NCBI GenBank assembly: GCA_020853755.1 | Contig: JADYYG010000046.1 | Span: 41,076 to 105,075, forward strand | Source: Dehalococcoidia bacterium | GTDB lineage: Bacteria; Chloroflexota; Dehalococcoidia; Tepidiformales; Tepidiformaceae | Length of the DNA: 64,000 nt | Reading direction: 5' to 3' | Shown: piece by piece, positions 52,136-61,400 of the stretch | Layout of the letters: each line of letters opens with the position of its first letter | How positions within the stretch are numbered: the first letter of the stretch is position 1 | The notes under the pieces: model-generated | The model's database searches: none | The model's input: the letters and a program-made list of their open reading frames with translations, nothing else | Told to the model about the DNA's origin: nothing | Translations under genes and position numbers: made by a program

Positions 52136-52813
52136 TTACGCCGCAGCCTGGGGCCGGGCGTCCCGGACACGGAGGAGGTCGGCGCGGCTGGCAGCGATGA
52201 AGCTGAGCGCGCCGACGGTGATGAGCGCCTCACCGATACCGATGATGAGGTGCCAGCCGACCATTGCCGTGACCGCGGTCCAGAGTGACGTGGTATCGGA
52301 CAGCCAGAGTTCGATAGCGCAGATGAAGGCGGAGGCGACGACCGAGGTGTAGGCGGCGATGGCCGCTGCGGGCAAGCGCATCTTCTGTTCGCCGCCGAGG
52401 GCCCCGGCCAGCGTGCGGTAGAGGTAGTAGCCGCCGAACGTGCCGATGATGCCCATGTTGAAGATGTTCGCGCCCATCGCCACGAGACCGCCGTCCTGGA
52501 AGACGATGCCCTGGGTGGCGATGACGCAGGCCATCACGATGGTGCCCGCGTACGGCCCGAGGAGGATGGCCGCAAGGACGCCGCCGAGGAGGTGCCCCGA
52601 GGTGCCGCCCGGGATCTGGAAGTTGAACATCTGGGCGGCAAAGATGAAGGCGGCCATCACGCCCATCAGGGGCACGGCCTTCTCATCGAGCTGGTCCCCG
52701 GCCTTGCGCAGGGAGACGGCGAGGACGAGGGCCGAAATAGCCCAGAGCACGGATGCGACGGGCGTCGAAAAGAAGCCGTCGGGTGCGTGCAGGAGGAAAA
52801 GCGGCGCAGTCAT
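52136..52813 (-). CDS. cbiM: Cobalt/nickel ECF transporter S component (CbiM)
   Basis: Substrate-binding membrane subunit, 225 residues, with six to seven membrane segments. The N-terminal metal-binding loop reads LHAPDGFFSTPV; the His that binds metal with the amino group in NikM/CbiM (usually residue 2) is here residue 9 after MTAPLFLL, so a cleaved or extended leader is implied. FNFQIPGGTSGHLLGG holds the second His. The ATG has GGAGG upstream. A 14-bp palindrome lies 42 bp before it. Cobalt and nickel cannot be separated from sequence. Confidence 0.93.
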   Translation of the reverse strand: MTAPLFLLHAPDGFFSTPVASVLWAISALVLAVSLRKAGDQLDEKAVPLMGVMAAFIFAAQMFNFQIPGGTSGHLLGGVLAAILLGPYAGTIVMACVIATQGIVFQDGGLVAMGANIFNMGIIGTFGGYYLYRTLAGALGGEQKMRLPAAAIAAYTSVVASAFICAIELWLSDTTSLWTAVTAMVGWHLIIGIGEALITVGALSFIAASRADLLRVRDARPQAAA

Positions 52814-52854
52814 GGAGCGCCTCCTGGCTGGGGATTGGAGAAGTCTAGTCTAGC

Positions 52855-52868
52855 TGCAATCAATTGCA
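52855..52868. promoter_or_regulatory. Fur/Nur-like operator upstream of cbiM
   Basis: TGCAAT-CA-ATTGCA is a perfect 6-bp inverted repeat. It resembles the Streptomyces Nur box (tTGCaa-N5-ttGCAA) of the nickel-responsive Fur-family regulator. It lies between divergent cbiM and the MBL gene. Confidence 0.6.
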
Positions 52869-52932
52869 ACTGCGACAGTGGGCAGCATTACGCGAATTGC
52901 CGCCAGCCGTGCCGCTCCGTAACGTTCGGGGC

Positions 52933-53796
52933 ATGCACACACCCGCCCGTTACACCGTCGGCGAATTCGAGATCGCGGTCATCAGCGACGGGTACATCAA
53001 GCTCGATGCGGGGGCCGTGATGGGCCTTGTCCCGCGCGTGATGTGGGAACCGATCATCGGGAAAGAGAACCTGGACGCCGAGCACCGCATGCGGTTGGGC
53101 CTGAACTGCATGGTGGTGCGCCGCGGCGACGACGTGTTGCTCGTGGACACGGGCATCGGCAACAAGCTGGCCAGCAGCGGGCGCGAAGGGGCGTTCCCCG
53201 GCGACCACGGCCACCTGCTCGACGGACTCAACGCGCTGGGGCTTACGCCTGAGGACATCACCGTCGTTGCGAACACCCACCTCCACGCGGACCACTGCGG
53301 CTGGAACACCATCCGCGACGCCGGCGGCAACCTGCGCCCGACGTTTCCGAACGCGAGGTATTACATCCAGGCCGGGGAGTTCAAAGCGGCGAGCCACCCG
53401 AACGAGCGCACGCGCGGCACCTACTTCGCCGAGAACTTCCAGCCCCTGCTGGCCAGCGGCCAACTCGAACTGGTCGAGGGAGAGGTGGACGTGATGCCCG
53501 GCGCGCGCTTCTGGGCGACGCCGGGGCACACATTCGACCACGCCTCGATCACGCTCTCGTCCGCGGGGCAGACCGCCATCTACACCGGGGACCTCGTCCA
53601 TCACGCGGTCCAGGTCGAGCGGCCAGCGTGGATCGCGGCGTTCGACCTGTTCCCGCTGACGTCGCTCGACAGCAAGAAGAGGCTGGCGGAGCGCGCCCTC
53701 CGCGAGAACGCGCTGCTGATCTGCGTGCACAACCCCTTCCCGGGAACGGGGCGGTTGACCGAACGCGACGGGCGGCGGACGTTCGTAAACGAATGA
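52933..53796 (+). CDS. MBL-fold metallo-hydrolase
   Basis: A 287-residue metallo-beta-lactamase-fold hydrolase. The metal motif is NTHLHADHCGWN (HxHxDH), with further ligands in ATPGHTFDH and YTGDLVHH. Family members include lactonases (AiiA-like) and other hydrolases; LLVDTGIGNKL fits. The ATG at 52933 is selected because the alternative upstream start would read through the presumed promoter region. Its stop overlaps the GcvT-like gene (ATGA). Confidence 0.9.
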   Translation: MHTPARYTVGEFEIAVISDGYIKLDAGAVMGLVPRVMWEPIIGKENLDAEHRMRLGLNCMVVRRGDDVLLVDTGIGNKLASSGREGAFPGDHGHLLDGLNALGLTPEDITVVANTHLHADHCGWNTIRDAGGNLRPTFPNARYYIQAGEFKAASHPNERTRGTYFAENFQPLLASGQLELVEGEVDVMPGARFWATPGHTFDHASITLSSAGQTAIYTGDLVHHAVQVERPAWIAAFDLFPLTSLDSKKRLAERALRENALLICVHNPFPGTGRLTERDGRRTFVNE

Positions 53797-54836
53797 CCAC
53801 ACCGGAACCGCTCTACCACCTCGCGCTGCGAGAGGTGCACGCCGCAGCAGGCGCACAATTTGTCGCCCACGCGGGGTGGTCCCTGCCGGCCTCATACCAG
53901 GCGGGGACGTTGGCCGAACACACCGCGATCCGGACGGGCGCTGCGGTCATCGACCGTTCGCACCGCAGCCGGATCCTCGTGACCGGGGCGGACGCGCTCG
54001 ACGTGTTGCGGGGAGCGTTCGCCGGGCATGTCGAGGACCTCGAAGAGGGCCGGTCCATGCGGACAGCGCGGCTCGACGGCGAGGGGCGGATCCGCGACGT
54101 TACGCTGGTCGCCCGCACGGGGGCCATTTCGTACCTGGTGACGGGCGAGCCTTCGCAGCGAGCGGAGACGTTCGCGGCGCTGCAGGCGGCTGTTGGCGAC
54201 GGCTTCGAAGCGCAAGTGGATGACCGCACGGAGACCACCTGCCTGTTGAACGTCTCCGGCCCCGAGGCGGCGAAGCTGGTCAGCGAGCACATGGCGGACG
54301 CGCTTCCTTCGCGCCTGCCTGCGCTGCACTGCGTGGCGTTCCTCTTCCACGGGTTCCGGGGCCTGGCGGTGCGCACGAGCGATACGGGCGAAGACGGCTT
54401 CGAATTCATGCTCGCCCCGGCGGTGGCACAGCACCTGATCGAAACCCTACGGCCGGCGGCGCCGCTCGCGGGTTTGCAGGCGACGGAGATTGCGAGAGTG
54501 GAGGCGGCGGTTCCTGCCTTTGTGCCCGACCTCGAACCCGGGCTGAGCCCGGCAGAGGCCGACCTTGACGTGCTCCTGGAGATTCCGGGCGGCGCCGATG
54601 GCCGGATCCTTTCGGGGATGATCTTGGAGGGCGACCCGCTGCCGGCCGGGTCGCCGATCTCGGTCGACGGCGAGACTGTGGGGGAACTTCGGTCCTGCCT
54701 GCGGTCGCCGGGATTGAACGCGACTATCGGGCTTGGCATCATCAACACCCGGCGCGCACTTCCAGGAACGCAATTCAGCGTTGCGGGCACTCCCGCCACG
54801 GTCGTCGCCAAACCCTTCTATCGCCGGAGGAGCTAA
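53793..54836 (+). CDS. GcvT-like folate-binding aminomethyltransferase-family protein
   Basis: A 347-residue protein of the glycine-cleavage T/YgfZ superfamily. The sequence has HTAIRTGAAVIDRSHRSRILVTGADALDVL, LDGEGRIRDVTLVARTG and GEDGFEFML, the tetrahydrofolate-binding core, then a C-terminal barrel (GLGIINTRRALPGTQFSVAG). It is more divergent than true GcvT and no gcvH or gcvP is near, so it may be a YgfZ-like FeS-assembly protein or a demethylase. The catalytic-position Asp (IRD) is kept. Confidence 0.85.
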   Translation: MTTPEPLYHLALREVHAAAGAQFVAHAGWSLPASYQAGTLAEHTAIRTGAAVIDRSHRSRILVTGADALDVLRGAFAGHVEDLEEGRSMRTARLDGEGRIRDVTLVARTGAISYLVTGEPSQRAETFAALQAAVGDGFEAQVDDRTETTCLLNVSGPEAAKLVSEHMADALPSRLPALHCVAFLFHGFRGLAVRTSDTGEDGFEFMLAPAVAQHLIETLRPAAPLAGLQATEIARVEAAVPAFVPDLEPGLSPAEADLDVLLEIPGGADGRILSGMILEGDPLPAGSPISVDGETVGELRSCLRSPGLNATIGLGIINTRRALPGTQFSVAGTPATVVAKPFYRRRS

Positions 54837-54839
54837 GCC

Positions 54840-55388
54840 ATGGTCGATCTCGGCGCCATCGCCGCATATGAACCCCGTTGGCCGGGCGTGCGCGAACTCA
54901 ACTTCGCCGACCAGTGGCGCGCCCGCTGGGTCGATGAGCAGCAACTGCCGCCATCCGCACCGGTGCACATCGCCTACGCACTCGTCCTCATGGGCGACAA
55001 GGGTTACGCGACCCGCGAAAAGGGCGGCCCCAAGTGGGAGATGATCGAAGGGGAAACCGGCAGCGCATCCGTCGAAGCGTTCCTCAAGAAAGCGCTCAAG
55101 GAGCGGGTCGGCGCGACTGCTGCGCGCACTGACCTCGTCGGGTTCTTCGAATGCAAGCCAACGCGGCACAACACCGAGTTCCCGGCCGAGACGGTCATGG
55201 TGCGCCCGATGTACGTCGTCGTGGCGAAGAAAGTGGATGACCTTCCGGCGGCCTCAGCCTATGAGCGCCGGCGGTTCCCGATGAACGAGTACATCGTCGC
55301 CCTCCGGGCACGCTACCCCGAGTTGGCCGACGCGGTTGGCCTCGCCGCGAACCACTACGGCGTGCTCCGGGCGAAGGGCGAGGCCTGA
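54840..55388 (+). CDS. Degenerate Nudix-like protein
   Basis: A 182-residue protein that I do not recognise closely. The centre (VHIAYALVLMGDKGYATREKGGPKWEMIEGETG then ALKERVGAT) has the layout of a Nudix box, but the REUxEE part reads KALKER, so only one glutamate is kept. The C-terminal half (NTEFPAETVMVRPMYVVVAKK, RFPMNEYIVALRARYPELADAV) is unfamiliar. It begins 3 bp after the GcvT-like gene with GGAGG, so they are co-translated. Confidence 0.65.
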   Translation: MVDLGAIAAYEPRWPGVRELNFADQWRARWVDEQQLPPSAPVHIAYALVLMGDKGYATREKGGPKWEMIEGETGSASVEAFLKKALKERVGATAARTDLVGFFECKPTRHNTEFPAETVMVRPMYVVVAKKVDDLPAASAYERRRFPMNEYIVALRARYPELADAVGLAANHYGVLRAKGEA

Positions 55389-55392
55389 ACCT

Positions 55393-56265
55393 TCAGTCGC
55401 CGTAGACACGTTCCACGAGGGCGTAGATCTGCGGATCGTACTCGCGGAGCCAGTCCCGGCCATGCTGTCCTTCGGCATCGGTATGCAGGAAGTACGCCTG
55501 CGTGGCTGAGGCAAAGTACTCGTTCGAGTTCGTGGCTGCGTAGTCGCGGCGGTACTTCCCGGCGTTCAGCGCATCCTGGTAGAACAGGCGCACGTCGATG
55601 TAGTCGGCCGGGCCGAGCGTCCAGCCCTGCACCAGGTGGCCGAGTTCGTGGTAGAGGATGTTGAGACCCGCGCAGGGGCCATCGCGGCGGCCGAGCAGGT
55701 CGCGTTCGTTCACCGTCACCACAGGGTAGTCCGCGCGGTCGGCAACCCCGCAGACGTGACTGAAGAGCTCCTGGCTCGCGGCCGAATCCATGCAGCGAAA
55801 CTCCGGCAGGTCGAGCACGCCCTGCGAACCGGCAGCGACGATGACGTAGGCCCCCTCGGCTGCGAGCAGGGTTTCGAGGTCGTTGTTGGCGAAGAAGCGC
55901 GTGACCGTCTTCGCGGCTTCATCCATCGCCTTCTCATCAACGGTGGCGTTGCCCACGATAATGATCCCTTTGGCCTCACGCCGCTGGGTGTATTCGGGCG
56001 AGAAGATGCGGGCCGCGCCCGCGTCAGGGCGATGCAGGATGCCCTGGCAGACGTTGCTTTCGGGCGTGAATCTCGGCGTTTGGACCCGGGCATCCTCATT
56101 CGAATCGGCTGCAGCGTGATTCGAGCCCGGAACGTCCGAGGATCGCACGGCGAGCGTGACGACGACAGCCACAGCCACGAGGAGGCACGCGGCGAGCGGT
56201 AACGAGAGTGCGAGCAGCCTGCGGTTCACCGACGGTAGCTTCGAGCCACTGCGGGCCGGGCGCAA
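55393..56265 (-). CDS. Putative exported zinc metalloprotease (gluzincin-like)
   Basis: A 290-residue protein with a signal or anchor helix at about 18-41 (LALSLPLAACLLVAVAVVVTLAV). The zinc motif is ILYHELGHLVQGW (HExxH) near residue 207, and about 35 residues later NSNEYFASATQAYF supplies a candidate third ligand Glu of the NExxA type. Four cysteines (VCQ, RCMD, HVCG, PCAG) could form disulfides outside the cell. It may be a peptidase; the substrate is not evident. The TTG at 56265 is used; a GTG at 56229 is an alternative start. Confidence 0.72.
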   Translation of the reverse strand: MRPARSGSKLPSVNRRLLALSLPLAACLLVAVAVVVTLAVRSSDVPGSNHAAADSNEDARVQTPRFTPESNVCQGILHRPDAGAARIFSPEYTQRREAKGIIIVGNATVDEKAMDEAAKTVTRFFANNDLETLLAAEGAYVIVAAGSQGVLDLPEFRCMDSAASQELFSHVCGVADRADYPVVTVNERDLLGRRDGPCAGLNILYHELGHLVQGWTLGPADYIDVRLFYQDALNAGKYRRDYAATNSNEYFASATQAYFLHTDAEGQHGRDWLREYDPQIYALVERVYGD

Positions 56266-56273
56266 AACTGTGG

Positions 56274-56924
56274 TTAGCGCGGCTTTCCGGTCTTGCCGGT
56301 TTCCAGCGCGAACTGGACGCGGACCGCGGCGGTAATCCCGGATTCACCGGCCTGGACGGGCATGCCCGCGGTCCGCGCAGCGAACATTACGCGTGGGCCC
56401 GGCTCGCCATGCGCACCTTCGAGTTCCATGATCTCCTGCACCTCCCCGACGGCGACGCCCGCGGCTTCGGCGAAGGTCTGGGCGCGCCGCACGGCATCGG
56501 CAATGGCGCCGCGGCGCGCCTGATCGTAGAGCGGCGCGGCATCGGCGAAGGAGAAGCGCACGCCGCGCAGCCGCGCAGCATCACCGGCAGCGTCGAGCGC
56601 CGCATCGATGATGTCGCCGGCGCTGGCAAGGTCGCGGAGGGTGACGGAGGCCTGGTTCGAAACGCGGTAGCCGCGAAGGACCGCCGTGCCGTCGCGATGG
56701 TCGTACTCGGGTTCCAGTTCGAGGTTCGACGTCTGGATGTCGGCGTCGGCGACGCCAGATGCGCGAAGCTGGGCGAGGAGGGTCTGCATCGCGGTTGAAG
56801 CGGTAGCTCGCACCGCGGCAGCGGTCGCCGCCCGTGATTCGACACCGAGGCTCACGATGGCAACGTCAGGCGCTGCCCGGACCTCGGCCGTGCCGGTTAC
56901 GGTGATTCGTCGTTCCAGGGTCAG
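56274..56924 (-). CDS. SIMPL-domain (DUF541) protein, CTG start
   Basis: A 216-residue SIMPL/DUF541 protein. The family N-terminus LERRITVTGTAEVRAAPDVAIVSLGVE is present only if translation starts at the CTG at 56924; otherwise the first usable start is a GTG 23 codons further, inside the conserved region. GGAGG is 5 nt upstream of the CTG, and the CTG overlaps the anti-sigma stop as CTGA. Downstream motifs are DIQTSNLELEPEY and RGYRVSNQASVTLRD. These proteins are usually periplasmic or exported; no signal peptide is seen here. Function unknown. Confidence 0.86.
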   Translation of the reverse strand: MTLERRITVTGTAEVRAAPDVAIVSLGVESRAATAAAVRATASTAMQTLLAQLRASGVADADIQTSNLELEPEYDHRDGTAVLRGYRVSNQASVTLRDLASAGDIIDAALDAAGDAARLRGVRFSFADAAPLYDQARRGAIADAVRRAQTFAEAAGVAVGEVQEIMELEGAHGEPGPRVMFAARTAGMPVQAGESGITAAVRVQFALETGKTGKPR

Positions 56925-57706
56925 GATTTCCTCCGTCGTGATTCAACTACGTAGAGCGCGCCGATAGACGTGCCGGCGATGAACCCCATGATGATGGTCC
57001 AGGGCAGGCCGCCGGAGTCCTCGGACTGGTTTTCGCGCGTAGCGTGGAAGGCCCCGCCGGCAGCGCCGTCGTTGTCCTGAGCCGACTTCGAAGCCGTGTC
57101 GCTCGGGCCAACACCCTCGGCCGCCGGAGTCTCCCTCCCGGTGGAGGGCGGCGCCGGGGTTGCCGAACTCACGCCCTGGCCGCTCATGGCGCCGGTGGTC
57201 GCCGGGACCAGGCCCAGCGTCGGACTCACGGTTGCGTAGTTCGAGTCCTGGGCTCCGGCGCCGGTCGATAGCGCGTTTCCCGCGGCGGATTCGGGCGCCG
57301 CGAACTGGTCATTCGCGCTGCCTGCACGGGTGTCGCTGCTCTGCCCGGAACTCCCGGCGAGGCTGGCAACGAAGACCGCCATGAAGGCGACAACGGCGAC
57401 AGCAGCCGTTGCGCGGACGGCAAAGACGTAGCGCGGCAACGGCTGCCCGGCGCGTGCCGGCGGCTTCACCGTGCTGCCAACCATTTCGGGTGTGAGGGCG
57501 AATGACCGTGGCGTGGGACGCGGGGGCAGTGCCTGGAGCGAGGCCTTGAGGGAGCGCGCCGATTCGACAGCCGAGCGGCAATCCCCACAGGTCGCGGCAT
57601 GCGCTTCGAACGCGCGGAGGCGGCCGCCGCTGAGTTCGCCATCGACAAATGCGTCGACGTCGTCGCGGAAGCGGGAATGGCGGCCGAAGGTGGGAATCAA
57701 TCGCAT
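56921..57706 (-). CDS. Zinc-finger anti-sigma factor
   Basis: A 261-residue membrane-anchored regulator of the ECF sigma encoded just upstream. The N-terminal zf-HC2 domain has DAFVDGELSGGRLRAFEAHAATCGDC (HxxxCxxC). A membrane segment lies at about 95-117 (VRATAAVAVVAFMAVFVASLAG), followed by a long Ser/Ala/Gly-rich extracellular region (about 118-230). A second hydrophobic stretch (WTIIMGFIAGTSIGALYV) lies near the C-terminus. It starts 9 bp after the sigma gene. Confidence 0.88.
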   Translation of the reverse strand: MRLIPTFGRHSRFRDDVDAFVDGELSGGRLRAFEAHAATCGDCRSAVESARSLKASLQALPPRPTPRSFALTPEMVGSTVKPPARAGQPLPRYVFAVRATAAVAVVAFMAVFVASLAGSSGQSSDTRAGSANDQFAAPESAAGNALSTGAGAQDSNYATVSPTLGLVPATTGAMSGQGVSSATPAPPSTGRETPAAEGVGPSDTASKSAQDNDGAAGGAFHATRENQSEDSGGLPWTIIMGFIAGTSIGALYVVESRRRKS

Positions 57707-57715
57707 CGCGTGTGC

Positions 57716-58321
57716 TCAATCATTCAGACGCTCGCCGCGCCCGAAAAGTTCCGGTTGCTTCGAAATCAGCGCCCGCAGGCGTTCGCGGCCCCGGTGGATG
57801 CGCGATTTCACGGTGCCGACGTTCGCGCCGGTCATACGCGCGATCTCCTCGTAGTGGTAGCCGTGGACGTCAGAGAGGACGACCGCCTCCCGCTGATCCA
57901 GCGGGAGTTCGAGCAACGCGGCTTCGAGACCCGAGACCACCGCGAGGCGTTCGGCGCGCGCATCCTGGCTCTCCGCGGGGTCTGGCAGGTCGAGTTCGAA
58001 CTCGCCTTCGGGACCGGGAAGCGAGAGCGAATCGGCCGGCCGGCGGCTCCGGCGGCGCAGTTCGTCCTTCGTTTCATTGACGGCGATGCGGAAGATCCAG
58101 CTGCGAAAACTGCCGCCATCGAAGCGCGAAATTGCCTTGAACGCCGAGAGAAATGCCTCCTGGGTGGCGTCTTCCGCTGCGCCGCGGTCGCCTATCAGCC
58201 GAAAACAGAGGTTGTACACCGCGGCCTGGTGCCGCTCGACCAACCTGTTGAAGGCGTTAAGGTTGCCGTCCTTTGAAAGAGAGACCAGGTGCTCGTCCTT
58301 GGGTTCGAGCGCTTCGGTCAT
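57716..58321 (-). CDS. ECF-type RNA polymerase sigma factor
   Basis: A 201-residue RpoE-like sigma factor. Region 2: AFNRLVERHQAAVYNLCFRLIGDRGAAEDATQEAFLSAFKAI; region 4: LDQREAVVLSDVHGYHYEEIARMTGANVGTVKSRIHRGRERLR. It is followed by the zinc-finger anti-sigma gene, the standard pairing. It is divergent from the signal-peptidase fusion gene 81 bp away. Confidence 0.93.
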   Translation of the reverse strand: MTEALEPKDEHLVSLSKDGNLNAFNRLVERHQAAVYNLCFRLIGDRGAAEDATQEAFLSAFKAISRFDGGSFRSWIFRIAVNETKDELRRRSRRPADSLSLPGPEGEFELDLPDPAESQDARAERLAVVSGLEAALLELPLDQREAVVLSDVHGYHYEEIARMTGANVGTVKSRIHRGRERLRALISKQPELFGRGERLND

Positions 58322-58390
58322 GCCGGCCGAGAGTAGGTCAATCGGCTGTAAAGGGCGACCGACTCGAGGCCGGAGGTCCGCCGGGGAGGC

Positions 58391-58396
58391 TATGGT
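58391..58396 (+). promoter_or_regulatory. Possible -10 for a leaderless lepB message
   Basis: TATGGT sits with 6 bases to the ATG at 58403, the spacing seen for leaderless genes in high-GC bacteria (TANNNT-N6-ATG). There is no clear -35. The GGGGAGG site is 15 or more bases from the ATG, rather far for initiation. Confidence 0.35.
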
Positions 58397-58402
58397 ACTC
58401 TG

Positions 58403-61400
58403 ATGACGATGGACAATGGCGAGGGACGCCCGCTCGACGAAGCCGAAGCGGGTAACGAAGACCCCCAGGGTTGGTACTTCGACCTGCCCGGCGGCGCCTG
58501 GGAACGCCAGGAAGAAAAGAACCGCACACTCCGCCAGCGGGTGCTCGGAAACCTCAGCGAAGATGACGCGAAGGCGCGCTCCGCTCCCTTCGGGCGCAAG
58601 CCCCAGGAACCGGAAGAGGAACAGAAAAAGGGCGGCCGCGGCTTCTTCGGCCGGCGCAAGAAGGACGATGACGAGTCCGGCGAGCGCACGAGCGCCGGTG
58701 GAACCTGGGTGCTCAATCGCGGTGGCCAGCCGCAGGACGAGGGCGAACCCGCCCGTCGCGAACCGCAGTTCCCTGAGCCGGACGACGATGCGGATGACTG
58801 GAGCACGGAACCGCCGCTGACACTCTCCCCGTTCCCACGCAGCGAGCGTTCTGCGCCAACGCCGTGGGGCGAATCGGATGCGGGATTCGACCTTGCGCCG
58901 CAGCGGGCGGAAGGGAGCGACGAAGAGTTCGCCGTAACAGAGGCGCCAGCCGCGTTCGAAGAAGACAGCGGGACCGAGGGTTTCCTCGCATCTATGCGCG
59001 CGTGGTCCCAGGAGAGCAGCGAGCCAGAGACGGAACCGGAAAAGGATGTATTGCCGGACGCGGCGCAGTTCCGCGTGCCGACGTACGACGAGGCCGTGGC
59101 CAGCGGGCAGATTGAAGCCGAGCCGGAAGCGGTAGACTCACCCCTCACCCTGCGTCCGCGCCAGCGTGAGGAAGGTGAAAAGCAGCTGGACTGGGACTTC
59201 GGCCCGGCCGCCTGGCAAGAGCCCTCCACGCGGCGCGAAGATGACGAGCCAGCATTCGAGGCCTCGGTCGCGGCCGATTCGGCCGATGAAGAACCGGCCA
59301 GTCTGAACTTCGAATCGATGCGCCGCTGGGCCGATGAGTCCCGCGAGGCGGACCACCCGCATTTCACAGTCCATCACGAGGATGCAGGTGAAGAACCCAC
59401 CGTTGCGACGCCCGGCTCAACGTTTGAAGCGGGCGAGACGGCGCCCGTCGCCGAGGCCCCCACGTTCGAAGTCGCGGCTGAAGACGATGCGAACGATGAA
59501 GCGGAGTCGAGCCTGGCCTCGATGCGGCGCTGGGCCGAAGCCCGCCGGGATGACAACCATCCGCACTTCTCTGTGAGCCACCAGGAATCAGCCGAACCAG
59601 AAGATGACACGCAGGCGGTCACCCCGATCCCGTTGCGCCCTCGGAACCACGAAGACGAGTCGCGGCCTTCCAGTTTCGTCCCGGCGCCGCCATCGGAATC
59701 CGGCGATGACACCCCGCGCGTGCCGCTTCAGCTTCCTATCGTGCGGCGTACGCACGACCAGGACGAAGAGCCGGTGCAATCCGAGAAGTGGAACGACTTC
59801 TTCGCGCTCAAGCCCTCCGGCAGCGAAGAAACCGAGGCCAACGAAGAGAGCGACAGTGCCCCATCGGATGGGCTGGCCGCGATGCGCGCCTGGGCCCAGC
59901 AACGCCAGGAACCCGAAGCCCCGCAGGACATCCCCGAGGAGTTCCTGAAGCCGTTCGACTGGGAACTCGAAGAAGCGCCGTCAGCGGAAACGCCGGAGGC
60001 GGAGAACATCCCGGCTGAACTGCTCAAGCCGTTTGACTGGGAGACTGCTGGCGAGGATGAGTCGATCGACGAGCCGGCCGCGTTCGAGATGCCGGCTGTG
60101 GCCGAGTTCGAACCGGAGCAGCCTGCCGCATTCGTGGAACCTGCGATGCCAGAGGACCCACTCGACGGTATCTTCCCGGCCGCCGTGCATGTTGCGCCGC
60201 CGGTCGAAGAGAAGAAGAAGGGCCGCTTTGGGCGGCTTTTCGGACGCGGCAAGAAAGAAGCGGCGCCTACTGCCGCGCCTGAAGCTACCGGCGATTCGGA
60301 CTGGCTCCCGGTGTCCGACGAGCCTTCCGAAGACGTCCGCGTGGCCGCGAAGCTCGGCGCATGGGACGAGGATGCGGGCAAGGTTGAAGCGCCGGACGAC
60401 GCGCACGATGCAGGCGAAGGCTGGGGCGGTTCACTCGCGTCCCGCTGGGCAGACAACGACCGCGAGGCCTTCCGCGAGTTCTCGGCCTCGGTGGCGGAAC
60501 CGGCAGCGGAATGGGTAGCGGAGGATTCCGACGAGGAGCCGGCGGTTGCGTTTGCGCCCGAGGCTGAGAGCGAAGTCGAGCCAGGAGCCATGGCTGTGAG
60601 CGCCTCGACAGACGAGGCGGAGGGCTGGGATCCGGAACCGGTTGCCGAAGTGACCTGGGCGGAGCCAACTGAGTCGAACGAGGAGCCGGCCGAGGTACCG
60701 ACGGCATCCTGGGGAGACTCAGAGGCGCCGTCCTTCGAGTGGGCGCCGGAAACGCTGGTCGAGGCTGATGAGGCCGTGGCCTTTGCAGACGCGGTTGAAG
60801 AGCCTGCCGATGACGAGACTGTGGGCGCAGTTGCGGCTGTCGCTTCTGTTGAGGCGGCTGAAGCGCCGGTGGCGGAAAAGCCCTGGTGGGACGAGCCTGC
60901 CGATGACGAGACTGTGGGCGCAGTTGCGGCTGTCGCTTCGGTTGAGGCGGTGGAAGAACCGGTCGCCGAGAAGGCATGGTGGGAGCAGCCTGCTGTTGAG
61001 GCTGAGCCGGAAGCGCCCGTTGAGGCTGAAGCTTCGGTTGAGGCGGCTGAAGAACCGGTCGCCGAGAAGGCGTGGTGGGAGCAGCCTGCCGTTGATGCCG
61101 AGCCAGAGACGCCGGTTGAGGCTGTGGCTTCGGTTAAGGCGGCTGAAGAACCAGTCGCCGAGAAGGCGTGGTCTGAGCAGCCTGCCGTTGAGGCCGAGCC
61201 CGAAGGGCTAGTCGAGGCTGTCGCTTCCGTCGAGGCGGCTGAAGAACCTGTCGCTGAGAAATCTTGGTGGGAGCAGCCTGCCGTTGAAGCCCAGCCCGAA
61301 GAGCCGGCCGAGGCTGTGGCCTCGGTTGAGGCGGCCGAGGAACCGGCGGCTGAGAAGGCGTGGTGGGAGCAGCCTGCCGTTGAAGCTGAGTCCGACGAAC

